DNA of 64,000 bases, taken from assembly GCA_963846635.1 (NCBI GenBank), contig CAWJXM010000045.1, positions 1 to 64,000 on the forward strand, written 5' to 3'. Below are positions 54,398 through 63,533 of this stretch, one piece after another. The notes beneath the pieces are model-generated. The model was not told the DNA's origin. It saw only the letters and a program-made list of their open reading frames with translations, and searched no databases. The translations under genes and the position numbers were made by a program. Position 1 is the first letter of the stretch, and each line of letters starts with the position of its first letter. The stretch is from AP-15 sp963846635 (GTDB lineage: Bacteria; Pseudomonadota; Alphaproteobacteria; ATCC43930; CGMCC-115725).

Positions 54398-56085
54398 GTA
54401 AGAGGGGCAAAATTCCGGGCGGGGGTCGATTTTTTTCTTGCCCCGACGCGGTGCGGTTTGATTCAACCTCCCTGTGGTCGTCCCGCCCGACATCGATGGT
54501 CTGCCGCCGGCCGAGCTGAGGCAGTTGCTTCTGAAGCTGCTGGAGAACAACGCCGAGCTGAAGCGCCAGAATGCTGAGCTGCGCGAGGAGATCGCACGCC
54601 TGAAAGGGCTGAAGGGCCGACCGTCGATCAAACCCAGTGGGATGGAGAACGGCACCTCGCCGAAGCCCGGCGAAAGAGGGGCCCGTCGCCGCAGGCGCGG
54701 CAAGGTCGTGCCGCGGGTCAAGGTCGAGGAGCAGATCCTCAAGGCGGAGGTTCCTGAAGGCTCGCGCTTCAAAGGGTATGAGGATTTCGTGGTGCAGGAC
54801 CTCGAGCTGCGGGCCCGGGTGATCCGTTATCGGCGCGAGCGCTGGGTGAGCCCAGATGGTCAGACGGTGATCGCGCCCTTGCCGCCTGATGTCAGGGGGC
54901 ACTTCGGGCCGGCGCTGCGCCGCTTTGTGCTGATGCAATACCACCAGGGGCAAGTGAGCGTGCCGCGGCTGATGGCGCTGCTGCAAGCGATGGGCCTCGC
55001 CATCTCCAAGCGGCAGGTCATGCGTTTGCTGATCGCCGGGCAGGATGAATTCCTGGCCGAAGCGCGTGACGTGCTGCGCGTGGGTCTGGAGACCGCCCGT
55101 TGGATTACGGTGGATGACACCGGTGCACGTCACAAGGGCACGACCGGCGTCTGCACGCAGATCGGCAACGACAACTTCACCTGGTTCGGGACGACGGAAA
55201 GCAAGAGTCGCCTAAACTTCCTCGGTCTGCTGCGTGCCGGGCACACCGATTACGTGATCAATGATGCCGCCCTGGCCTACATGCGCGAACATGCGCTGGC
55301 TGGGCTGACCATTGCCAGGCTCGCGGAACATCCCGACAAACAGTTTGCCGATCCGGCCGCCTGGCAGGCGCACCTTGAACGGTTGGGCCTCACGGCGCTC
55401 AACGTGACGCCCAACCCGGTGCAGATCGCCACCGAGGGCGCGCTGTGGGGCAGCATCCACGGGCACGCGTTTCTGCGTGATACGGTGATCGTCAGCGATG
55501 ACGCTGGCCAGTTCAACGTCGGTCGGCACGCGTTATGCTGGGTTCACGCGGAGCGGCTGATTCATAAGCTCGACACGTTCACCGCGCAGCAGCGTGTCGC
55601 GCAGAAGCATGTCCGCGCGTTGATCTGGCGGTTCTACGCCGATCTGAAAGCGTACCGCCTCAACCCCACGCCCCGCCGTCGCGGACAACTTCGCGCCCGC
55701 TTCGATCGTATCTTTTGCCGCCGCACCGGCTTCGTCACGCTTGATCGCCTGCTGGTGCGGCTGCATGCCAACAAGCCCGAATTGCTGGCCGTGCTGGATC
55801 ACCCCGATATCCCACTGCATACCAACGGTTCCGAGCGCGACATCCGCAGCCACGTGACCAAGCGTAAGGTCAGCGGCGGCACCCGCAGTGATGTCGGGCG
55901 AGACTGTCGCGATGCCTTCCTCGGGCTCGCCAAGACCTGCGCCAAATTGGGCATCGCGTTTTGGGATTATCTCGGCCGCCGCCTCGGCATTTCCGAGCAA
56001 CCCGCTGTACTGCTCCTGCCAGATATCATCCGGTGCCGCGGCCAACCTGCATAAATTCTGCTGCCCGCCATTTTGCCCCACTTAC
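54398..56085 (+). mobile_element. IS66-like insertion sequence, copy 3 of 3 (1688 bp)
   Basis: Same ends and length as copies 1 and 2, with its own 8-bp target duplication GAAAGGTC at 54390-54397 and 56086-56093. It is inserted just beyond the 3' end of the IS1634-type transposase, so it is nested in or next to that element. Confidence 0.95.
54474..56054 (+). CDS. IS66-like transposase, copy 3
   Basis: 526 residues. It has the Asn of copy 1 in GNDNFTWF and the His of copy 2 in ERLIHKLD, so it may be closest to the common ancestor of the three. DDE motifs intact. GTG start at 54474. Just upstream, one base differs from the others (TTTGATTCAACC against TTTAATTCAACC). Confidence 0.9.
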   Translation: MVVPPDIDGLPPAELRQLLLKLLENNAELKRQNAELREEIARLKGLKGRPSIKPSGMENGTSPKPGERGARRRRRGKVVPRVKVEEQILKAEVPEGSRFKGYEDFVVQDLELRARVIRYRRERWVSPDGQTVIAPLPPDVRGHFGPALRRFVLMQYHQGQVSVPRLMALLQAMGLAISKRQVMRLLIAGQDEFLAEARDVLRVGLETARWITVDDTGARHKGTTGVCTQIGNDNFTWFGTTESKSRLNFLGLLRAGHTDYVINDAALAYMREHALAGLTIARLAEHPDKQFADPAAWQAHLERLGLTALNVTPNPVQIATEGALWGSIHGHAFLRDTVIVSDDAGQFNVGRHALCWVHAERLIHKLDTFTAQQRVAQKHVRALIWRFYADLKAYRLNPTPRRRGQLRARFDRIFCRRTGFVTLDRLLVRLHANKPELLAVLDHPDIPLHTNGSERDIRSHVTKRKVSGGTRSDVGRDCRDAFLGLAKTCAKLGIAFWDYLGRRLGISEQPAVLLLPDIIRCRGQPA

Positions 56086-56097
56086 GAAAGGTCTTCA

Positions 56098-57876
56098 CTA
56101 CGGCAAGGGTTGGTTGGCTGGGTCGGTTGCAGTGATCCTGGGTAGTGGCTGAGGCGGCAATTGGAACCTGAGCTGGTTGATCAGGAGTTGCAGCTCGGGT
56201 TCCGGCTGGGTGTATCGGGTCAGCACGAGTTCGCGGCCGTCTGTGGTCGGGAGATGGACGTCGATCATTTGGACCGCGGCGAACTTCTCGATAGCGCTGC
56301 GGGCGCTCAGCCCCGGCGCCAGCGCATGCAGGCGGCGCTGCAGCGTGATGTACGAACAATAGGCCAGAAAGGCGATGAAGATATGGGCCTCGATCCGGCG
56401 TTCCTCGTGATGGAAGATCGGTCGGATGGCGAGATCTCCCTTCAGGTTTTTGAAGGCTTCTTCGACGGCGACGAGCTGGATGTAGTATTGCCAGAGAGTC
56501 GCGGGGTCGCCTTCGGTGAGATTGGTGCGTAGCAGATAGCGCCCTTCGCGTCGCCGGATCTGGCGCAGCCTGGTTCGGTTGAGCGCGAAGGCAAAGCTGG
56601 CTGAGGCCTGGTCGAGCTTGATGTCGATCAGGCGCCAGCCGATCGGCGCCTTGGCACGGGCAGCACCCAGCTTCATCAGCAATTGCTCGCGCGTGATCTT
56701 CATCGCGGCGAGCTCGTTGAGGCGCCGCCACAGTCATTTCAACTGCCGCCGGCGCATCGCCCGCTCCTTCAAGACCCGGTCGGCGCTTTGGGCGAAGACA
56801 TAGAACTCGTCGTCCTGGGCCAGCAATTTGACTTGCACGCCCTGACGAGCCTCCTGCCAGGGCTGGTCGAGGAGATGCTTCTCCAACCGGGTCAGACGGC
56901 CCTTTGGTGTGCCCACCAGATAGCGCACCGGCGGATCGCTGTGGCGCATCTCGGCCAGCACCGCCTCGCTCGGAATGCCGCGATCCATCACCCAGACGCG
57001 CCGGGCCTTGCCGTACTGCGTCTCGATCTTGCCGAGAAATTGCCGCAGCGTCTGGTTATCCGCCGTGTTGCCGGGGAGCACCTCGTAGGCCAGCGGCAGG
57101 CCTTCCGGGGTGACCACCAAGGCGATCACCACCTGCGGGCAATCCGGCCGATGATCGCGGCTGTAACCATGCCGGCGCTTGTCGCCTTCCGGCAGCTGTG
57201 CGGCGTCGATCTCGAAATAGGTGCTGGTCAGATCATAAAGCAGCACATCGAAGCTGGCGTTGAACAGGTCGCGCCAGCGTCCGACCAGGTGCGCGAACAA
57301 CGCGTCCTTGTGCTCGAGCCGTCGGTCGTGGCAGGCATACAGCTTGTGCGCCGCGGCCAGGCCAAAATCGGCGCCCAGGAGATCGGCCATGGCGCTGTTG
57401 CCGAACCAGTCGCGATGCAGTTTCCACTCGCTGCCCGGTGCGATCAGCCGATAGGCCACCAGAACCTGGAGAATCTGGTCCCAGCGCGTCCCCTTTCGGC
57501 TCGGCGGCAGGCGGTCGGCCCAGAACCGGTCCAACTGCAGCTCGCGCCACAGCTGACCCGCCAGCCAGCACGCCCCCCATTGCCGCGGCCGGCACAGCCT
57601 GAGCGCCGACAGGCAAAGACGCACGACCGAGCCGTCATCGGCCACCGCCGCGTAGCGATCCTCGGGGAACAGCGCCAGCCTCCGTTGCTCTCCGGACGCT
57701 GTGTCGAATACCTCGATCGCTTTACGCCAAGCCACGGCCTGTGACGAATGGATCTCTCCTAAATACAGGACCTGTCGCTGCACCACCCGGCCATCGTCGA
57801 GACGCCGATTCTCAACGATGTTCCAATAGACGTGCGTCTTGCCGTCCTTCTGCCGTCGGGTCTGCCGCAGAAACAT
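56098..57876 (-). pseudogene. IS1634-type (IS4-superfamily) transposase with an in-frame stop
   Basis: The N-terminal part (57876 to 56734, 380 residues) has TRRQKDGKTHVYWNIVENRR, FDVLLYDLTSTYFEIDAAQL (first catalytic Asp) and RVWVMDRGIPSEAVLAEMR (second Asp). After RRRQLK comes a TGA; the same frame then continues LWRRLNELAAMKITREQLLM and VEEAFKNLKGDLAIRPIFHH (catalytic Glu) to a stop at 56098. A single CGA-to-TGA change would explain it. Together the parts equal a normal IS1634 transposase of about 590 residues. Confidence 0.85.
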
Positions 57877-58316
57877 GATGGCACGAACCTTGGCGCAGAA
57901 ACCCGATCCGGGGAATAGGGTAGGTCTTCACTACAGCCAATCCCAGCGATACTCGCCAATACGAGCCCTATCAATTCAATTGCTTGCTTGCTCGCGCGGC
58001 ACTCAAAATCGCATTCTTGAGCAGCCAATCCGCGAAGTCGGGCTAGCGGCGCAAATTATGCTATCGGGCATGGGCCAGCGCTCTGCGAGTGGAAGGGAAC
58101 GAGCGCTGAAGGTCGAATCCCTCGTTGGGGAGGGGGAGGTCGGGTATCGGCGCATCTTCCTCCTTGCCGCTCATCCCGGCGAAGGTCGCTTTACCCAACC
58201 GACAGCCGCCGTTCAGACTTGGCGGCCGGAACTCGTCTTCATGCCCCAAAGCCGACTTGCGGCAACCTCACGAAAGTTGGCCGAAGCGATCGGCGATATC
58301 GCGAGCTTCGGCTGGA
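57877..58316. other. Intergenic region holding a 101-bp dispersed repeat
   Basis: About 440 bp between the IS1634-type transposase and the serine hydrolase. It should contain the right end of that IS. The only structure recognised is the repeat at 58148-58248. Confidence 0.4.
58148..58248 (+). repeat. 101-bp dispersed repeat, copy b
   Basis: Identical to 61546-61646 over 101 bases, in the same orientation. The core GCCGCC, ten bases, GGCGGC can fold into a hairpin, as in REP-type elements. Diverged copies occur at 52895, 59681 and 63301. Confidence 0.85.
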
Positions 58317-59486
58317 TCACCGCCGAAGAAGTTGCTCAATAAGGCTCCGAGCCGCTGTTTCGATAAAGCGGTCCGACTGCCCGTTTGTCAGGATAACCAC
58401 GCCCGTCTTGGATGACGGCATCAGAAAGATCGCGGCGCGGAAACCGGGATTCGCGCCGGCATGGTAGACGAGGTGCACGCCGCGAACCTCAGCGGTGAAC
58501 CAGCCAAGCGCATAGTGCGAGTTCTGAATACGAGTGACCGTCGCCCAGTCCACCCCCACGGCGATCTCCGGACGATGCAATTCTGCCATCATCTGTGCCG
58601 AGAGTATCCGGTGCCCAGACATTGTTCCGTCGCCGAGTTGGAACAGCGCATAGCGCGCCATCTCATCGACGTTTGCATCGATGCCGCCCGCGGGCCCCAG
58701 AGGCTCTAAGTACTGGAGACGGCCCCAAGGCACCGGCACTTCGCCCAAGATAGCGTCATGCCGATAGGGTTGGGCTCGGTCGAGCGCCTGCTCCAGGCCG
58801 AGAGGCCCGAACGAGGCCGCGGTCATTCCGAGCGGTTCGAAAATGTGCGTTCGAGTATACGCTTCCCAGGATTGGCCGGTGACTCGCTCAAGGACGTAGG
58901 CTGCGAGTACGATGCATCGGCTACAGTACTGAAATCGTGTCCCTGGTTGGGTGGTGATCGGCATGCTGGCGAACTCGCCGACAATTCCCTCTCGCGTAGG
59001 AGGCACCTGTCGGGGCCATTGATCATCCGGAGGAAGACCGCTGGTATGGGATAGCAACTGCCGCAGCGTCATCGCCTGTGTCGCATGCGGATCGCTCAGC
59101 CGCAACACAGGGATGTATCTGATAACCGGTGTGTCCAGATCGACCCGATGCTGATCGACCAGTTGAGCGATGCCGAGCGCAGTGAATGATTTCGAGATGG
59201 AGCCGATGTTGAAGAGCGTTTCAGTGGTGACGGGAGCATGAGCCGCCAAGTCTCGAAAACCGTATCCTTTCTCCAGCACGATCCTGCCGTCTTTGATCAA
59301 CGCCAGCGCCGCACCGGGGACGTTATCCATCAATATGAGGCGGAGCATCAGAGCATTGGCGGCACCAAGGTCCGCCGCCAATACCGAAGCCGGGATCGTC
59401 ACGACCGCAACAGCAACGCCGACCGCGCTTGCGGCGAGCAGACGACCACACCAACTCCAGATCATCGTCTCCACCCTGATCATCAT
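58317..59486 (-). CDS. Serine hydrolase of the beta-lactamase (class C/esterase) family, exported
   Basis: A 389-residue protein. The signal peptide includes LLAASAVGVAVAVVTIPASV. The catalytic S-x-x-K is in LFNIGSISKSFTALGIAQLV (Ser96, Lys99). The usual Y-x-N is replaced by Y-C-S in TRFQYCSRCIVLAAYVLERV. The third motif is an H-x-G in LVYHAGANPGFRAAIFLMPS. These point to the esterase/peptidase branch rather than a true beta-lactamase. Periplasmic. Start at 59486 (or 59465) without a strong ribosome site. The downstream end is 69 bp from the 101-bp repeat. Confidence 0.88.
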   Translation of the reverse strand: MMIRVETMIWSWCGRLLAASAVGVAVAVVTIPASVLAADLGAANALMLRLILMDNVPGAALALIKDGRIVLEKGYGFRDLAAHAPVTTETLFNIGSISKSFTALGIAQLVDQHRVDLDTPVIRYIPVLRLSDPHATQAMTLRQLLSHTSGLPPDDQWPRQVPPTREGIVGEFASMPITTQPGTRFQYCSRCIVLAAYVLERVTGQSWEAYTRTHIFEPLGMTAASFGPLGLEQALDRAQPYRHDAILGEVPVPWGRLQYLEPLGPAGGIDANVDEMARYALFQLGDGTMSGHRILSAQMMAELHRPEIAVGVDWATVTRIQNSHYALGWFTAEVRGVHLVYHAGANPGFRAAIFLMPSSKTGVVILTNGQSDRFIETAARSLIEQLLRR

Positions 59487-59680
59487 GATGAGCTTCTGGG
59501 GTGAGGGCGCACCCTGCGCGGCGGAGGTTGCATCGTCAAGGCGGGGTCGGGTGCTGCGCGCGGCGGATTCAATGGGTTGCTCTTCGCGGCTTTAATCGCC
59601 TGCGCACGAGTGGCCGCTCTCGGCGCGTCTCGCCCGTTGCGGCACGTTCCGGCGATCGTCCCCTTTCCGATCCCACAGCG

Positions 59681-59720
59681 GGCGCTTAGGCCGGGAGGCA
59701 GGAACTGGTCTTCGTGCCCC
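59681..59720 (+). repeat. Dispersed repeat, diverged copy d
   Basis: GGCGCTTAGGCCGGGAGGCA followed by GGAACTGGTCTTCGTGCCCC resembles the 3' part of the 101-bp repeat. It lies in the 270-bp gap between the serine hydrolase and the VOC gene, which otherwise shows nothing. Confidence 0.5.
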
Positions 59721-59758
59721 TTCCGGTCATTGGAGCGAAGCTTCCTTGGGTTTGGCGA

Positions 59759-60246
59759 TTAGGCGGACGGAGCGATGCCATCGGTGGCCCGCTCGATCGC
59801 GGCGATATCGATGCGCTTCATTTGCATCATCGCGTCGAAGGCCCGCCTTGCCCGAGCGCGATCGGCATCGCCAATCAGCCTGATAAGCAGGCGGGGAACG
59901 ATCTGCCACGACACGCCGAAGCGGTCTTTCACCCAGCCGCATGCTCAGCCTCGGGGACCGCCGAGGGTGCGTCGGCGAAGCGATCGGCCTCGGCTTGGGT
60001 CTCCACCGGTATCTGGAACGAGATCGCTTCATTGAACTGGAATTGCGGTCCGCCATTTAGGCCGGCAAACGGTTGACCCATCAGTGTGAACTCGACCAGC
60101 AGCACGTCGCCTGCCTTGCCCGACGGGTAGTCACTCGGTGCGAGATGGACTGCATCAACATGGCTGTTGGGGAACAGGGAGGCATAGAACTTGGCGGCCT
60201 CTTCGGCATTGCCATCGAACCAGAGGCACGGGGTTATGCCAGACAT
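59759..60246 (-). pseudogene. VOC/PhnB-like (glyoxalase-fold) protein, frameshifted
   Basis: The first frame encodes ITPCLWFDGNAEEAAKFYAS, LFPNSHVDAV and LVEFTLMGQPFAGLNGGPQF, the first half of a PhnB/3-demethylubiquinone-methyltransferase-like VOC protein. It ends prematurely after EAEHAAG. One base later the other frame gives GWVKDRFGVSWQIVPRLLI and RARRAFDAMMQMKRIDIAAI, the normal second half, to a TAA at 59759. One base is missing near 59940 (expected C-G-W after the Glu). Corrected length is 162 residues, the usual size. Function of this family is poorly defined. Confidence 0.78.
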
Positions 60247-60360
60247 GGAGATTTTCCTCCTAAAAGCGGTGGCGTAGGGGACCTGATCGGCTCTCTTTTA
60301 TCCGAGCACTACGGGGAACCGAGGGGCATGCGGCCGGAGCCCGCCTCCGGCTTGATCATG

Positions 60361-61245
60361 CTATCTGCGACCGCCGCCGCGGAAACCGCCACCAAAACTC
60401 GCATGCGCAAAGCCGAAGCGTCCGAACCCCGGATGGAAGAAGCCAGGGTGACCAAAGCCGAAGCGTCGGAAACCTGGACGGAAAGAGCCGCCGCGGAACC
60501 CGCAGTTCCAGCATCCGCCAAATCCGACGGAAACTCCGACAGGCCATCCCCAGCCCCATGGGTTTCCCCAACCCCAGCCCGATGGATAATACGGGTCATA
60601 CCCGGGGTAATACTCTGGAGAATAATAAGGATAGCCTTGCGTCTGAACGGGGGTGGCTGTCGATAAGTTGCCGACAGCAATAGGCGTCACAGCCATTGGT
60701 TGCCCCGGCGCACCAGCCATCGCCGCGCCGGGCTGGCCGGACTGGACCGCAACAGGCGGAGGCGGTCGAACCAAATTCGCATCCGGCTGAGGCTCAAGCA
60801 TTATGTTACCGGCCGGACCGCTGAGCACGACCCGGTCCGGTGAGATGCTCTCGAGTCGCCAGCCTTTCAGCGCTTCGCCCTCCGACAACACGCGCGAGTT
60901 AGTGCCGGTCACAGCGAAGATCGCGATGCGCACATCCGGTCCGATCACGATGCCAGTCAGCCTCACATCTCGCAGTAGTGAATCAGCATCATTAGCCGAG
61001 GACGCGGTTTTCGGACGGCGCTGTGTCGGGCTGAACAGCGGATCGGCAAGCTTCCGAATTTCCGGTGCTGCGGGTTCGATTTCCGCGGGTGGCAAGCGGA
61101 CCCCGGGTGAAGGGTGGTGGCTACTGATGGAACTGAATTCGATAAGGATCAGCCCCGCGCAGACCACGCACCCGACGAGAATAAAAGCGGGCAAGCGAAT
61201 CACTGACTTCAACACGATCGGCGTATGCCAGAGCAAGGATTTCAT
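60361..61245 (-). CDS. Membrane-anchored GspC/GspN-like protein with aromatic/Gly-rich tail
   Basis: A 294-residue protein. One N-terminal transmembrane helix (RLPAFILVGCVVCAGLILIE) is followed by a Pro-rich linker and a small beta domain (LRDVRLTGIVIGPDVRIAIF, VLSEGEALKGWRLESISPDR, VVLSGPAGNIMLEPQPD). That domain is the homology region of type II secretion GspC/GspN-like proteins. The last 110 residues are low-complexity: Tyr/Pro-rich, then Gly/Trp (GWGWGNPWGWGWPVGVS), then Gly/Phe/Arg. No other secretion genes are near. The start is uncertain: ATG 61245 or 61284. Confidence 0.7.
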   Translation of the reverse strand: MKSLLWHTPIVLKSVIRLPAFILVGCVVCAGLILIEFSSISSHHPSPGVRLPPAEIEPAAPEIRKLADPLFSPTQRRPKTASSANDADSLLRDVRLTGIVIGPDVRIAIFAVTGTNSRVLSEGEALKGWRLESISPDRVVLSGPAGNIMLEPQPDANLVRPPPPVAVQSGQPGAAMAGAPGQPMAVTPIAVGNLSTATPVQTQGYPYYSPEYYPGYDPYYPSGWGWGNPWGWGWPVGVSVGFGGCWNCGFRGGSFRPGFRRFGFGHPGFFHPGFGRFGFAHASFGGGFRGGGRR

Positions 61246-61830
61246 CGATGCGCCGACGGAAGCGAGGTTCCAAAAGAAGAACACAGCTTGCTACTAAAAG
61301 CATCTAAGATACTCGTGAGTTTGGGCGCAAGCGTCAACCTCACACTAGCCACCAGAGGCGAGCGTTACGGTCATTTCCGCTCCGGAGGCGAGGGTGCGCG
61401 CGCCGATCCAATCCGACGGACCCTCGCCACAACTCGGTCGGTCATAGTGGGTTGGCCATCGCCAAGGTCGCGAACCAGATGCCCGGTGCGTGGCAATGCA
61501 CGTGTTCTTGCTAGTCCGCTGTCGCCGTCGAGCAATGACTGCTTACGGCGCATCTTCCTCCTTGCCGCTCATCCCGGCGAAGGTCGCTTTACCCAACCGA
61601 CAGCCGCCGTTCAGACTTGGCGGCCGGAACTCGTCTTCATGCCCCATTCCGGCCATTTGCCGTCGCCAAGCCGGAACTATCAGGATCGGGGCGAGCAGTC
61701 ATTCGCCCGAGATGACGATCGCGGATCTTCGGGCAGGCCCCGCGCAACCGCCCGGCTCTCGCCAGCCAACCCGAAGGTGTTCACCACTTCAGGAGCGATC
61801 ACCACGGCCGGATGCCCGGAGCTGTCAGGT
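61246..61830. other. Intergenic region holding a 101-bp dispersed repeat
   Basis: About 585 bp between the GspC/N-like gene and the epoxide hydrolase. The repeat at 61546-61646 is its only recognisable structure. A minus-strand frame near 61690-61840 (VVIAPEVVNTFGLAGESRAV) looks protein-like but could not be assigned. Confidence 0.4.
61546..61646 (+). repeat. 101-bp dispersed repeat, copy c
   Basis: Identical over 101 bases to 58148-58248, direct orientation, 3.4 kb apart. The two copies bracket the serine hydrolase, VOC and GspC/N-like genes, so recombination between them could delete that block. Confidence 0.85.
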
Positions 61831-62733
61831 TCAAGGTAGACTCCGGAGGAAGTCGATTATTGCAGCGTTGACCTCGGTCGGTCGCTCTTCCTGGGTGATA
61901 TGGCCGCAGCCGGGCAGCATAATCACGTCGCGAAGCTGCGGGACGAATTTTGGCAGGTCGGCGATGTGGCGGTGCATGCCGGGAAATTTGACAACCGGAT
62001 CGCGGTCCCCGGCGATGTAGAGCGCCGGCACCTCAACCGGCACACCGTCGAACGGCGCGAGCAATTCCCAATTGCGGTCGATGTTGCGATACCAGTTGAG
62101 CCCGCCGCGAAAGCCGGTGCGGGTGAACTCGGTCGTGTAGAAATCGACATCGGCCTCGGTCAGCCAGGTAGGCAGCGGCGGTGCATCGCCTGAGACATTG
62201 ATCCGGCCGATGCGAAACGACGTGCGCACGTTGCGGCCGAATTCCGCCTCGGCGACACCCGGCTCCTGAAGATAGAGCTGATACCAGACGGCGTCATCGG
62301 TCCGCGGCATGACGCTCGTCGGCGGCACCGGGCCGCGCGCGCAGAACGGCACGCTCAGCCCGATGACCGCCCGGAAGCGGTCAGGGCGCAATTGCGCCGC
62401 GTGCCACGCCACCAAGGCACCCCAGTCGTGCCCGGCGATCACCGTCCGTTCAACGCCGAGCGCGTCGATCAGGCCGACCATGTCACCGAGCAAGTGCAGC
62501 AGCGTGTAGCGCTCGATCTCCGGCGGGGCGTCGGTCTGCCCGTAACCGCGCATGTCGGGGGCGACTGCGTGAAAACCGGCCGCCGCCAGCGCCGCGAGCT
62601 GATTCCGCCAGGAATACCAGCATTCGGGAAAACCGTGGCACAACAGGACTGTGGGCCCGGTCCCTTGCTCCGCGATGTGCATGTGAATGCCGTTGGTCTC
62701 GATAATGCGATGCTTTGCCTCTGGCGCTGACAT
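61831..62733 (-). CDS. Soluble epoxide hydrolase (alpha/beta-hydrolase)
   Basis: A 300-residue cytoplasmic enzyme. The oxyanion motif is LLCHGFPECWYSWRNQLAAL, the nucleophile Asp is in TVIAGHDWGALVAWHAAQLR (G-x-D-x-G, where esterases have Ser), cap-domain Tyr residues lie in VDFYTTEFTRTGF and GLNWYRNIDRNWE, the charge-relay Asp in IAGDRDPVVKFPG, and the His in LPGCGHITQEERP. These mark an epoxide hydrolase opening epoxides to diols; haloalkane dehalogenase is less likely because DWG is followed by ALVAW and the cap Tyr residues are present. ATG at 62733 after GAGAGG. Confidence 0.92.
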   Translation of the reverse strand: MSAPEAKHRIIETNGIHMHIAEQGTGPTVLLCHGFPECWYSWRNQLAALAAAGFHAVAPDMRGYGQTDAPPEIERYTLLHLLGDMVGLIDALGVERTVIAGHDWGALVAWHAAQLRPDRFRAVIGLSVPFCARGPVPPTSVMPRTDDAVWYQLYLQEPGVAEAEFGRNVRTSFRIGRINVSGDAPPLPTWLTEADVDFYTTEFTRTGFRGGLNWYRNIDRNWELLAPFDGVPVEVPALYIAGDRDPVVKFPGMHRHIADLPKFVPQLRDVIMLPGCGHITQEERPTEVNAAIIDFLRSLP

Positions 62734-63533
62734 CTTGAAGCATGTCCTCTCGATCTTTTACTCGGGTTTGGATTTGCTGAAAGGCGCCCGACCCAGATGG
62801 GATGTGAGAAAGACATGGGGCACCCTGGGTTGAACGAGAACTAAATTCGGCAATTGCGCTTCTCATAGAGCGTTCTATTCCTTTGATTGTTGTAAGACTC
62901 GACAAAACTCCGGTTCCTTCAATTATCGCGGATGTATTTAGGATCGAAGCCGTAGACGCAAATCCAGATGTCATAGGCGGTACTGTCGCCGATGCTGTAG
63001 AACGATTAAGTCGGAGCGCGTCGGTGTAATTCAGGAGAGCTTATCGCAGTTATATCGTTAGATAATCCAGTGTTTACGGAGATCAACTGTCCACCATTTC
63101 CTAATGCCGTCTTCCCATCCTTCTGGCCGGCTTGGCCCGCTACCTTGCAACGGCGGTTTAGGGCATTGCTATCGATGGAAGCGAACGACGGCTTCGGGTC
63201 GGTTTGAACTCGTTCGACCCATGACAGGTGAACGGCTGCTGTCGACGTATCCTTCTCGTTGCCGTACGTCTTCGCAAGGGTCAGTTAACTGAACGGACAC
63301 CGGCCGTTCGGCCTTAATGGCAAGGACTACTCTTCTGCCCCAAAGTCATCGCTCGTGTCCCGCCGGCAGGCCGCTCGTTGCTTAGAGTCAGTACGCGAAA
63401 TGAGTTCGTGTCGCAGGAGCTGTTCTGGCGCAAAGCGGCGCCTGACCGGAGCCGGGCTCACCATCATCTCACGACGGCTCGTCGCCCAAGCCCAAGCGCA
63501 GCAAGGGGTTTAATTGCGTACAGCTTCTTAGTC
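62734..63533. other. Long region without an intact gene
   Basis: About 800 bp. On the minus strand at 62920-63000 a tail reading SFYSIGDSTAYDIWICVYGF and DPKYIRDN before a stop looks like the end of a real protein, but nothing continues upstream, so it is at best a relic. A diverged member of the dispersed repeat family lies at 63301-63342 (GGCCGTTCGGCCTTAATGGC). The right part probably includes the end of the IS that follows. Confidence 0.4.

Noticed and set aside
56090..57937. GGTCTTCACTAC direct repeat as target duplication of the IS1634-type element
   Set aside because: The left copy overlaps the transposase stop codon, so it cannot be external target DNA; the true ends were not resolved.
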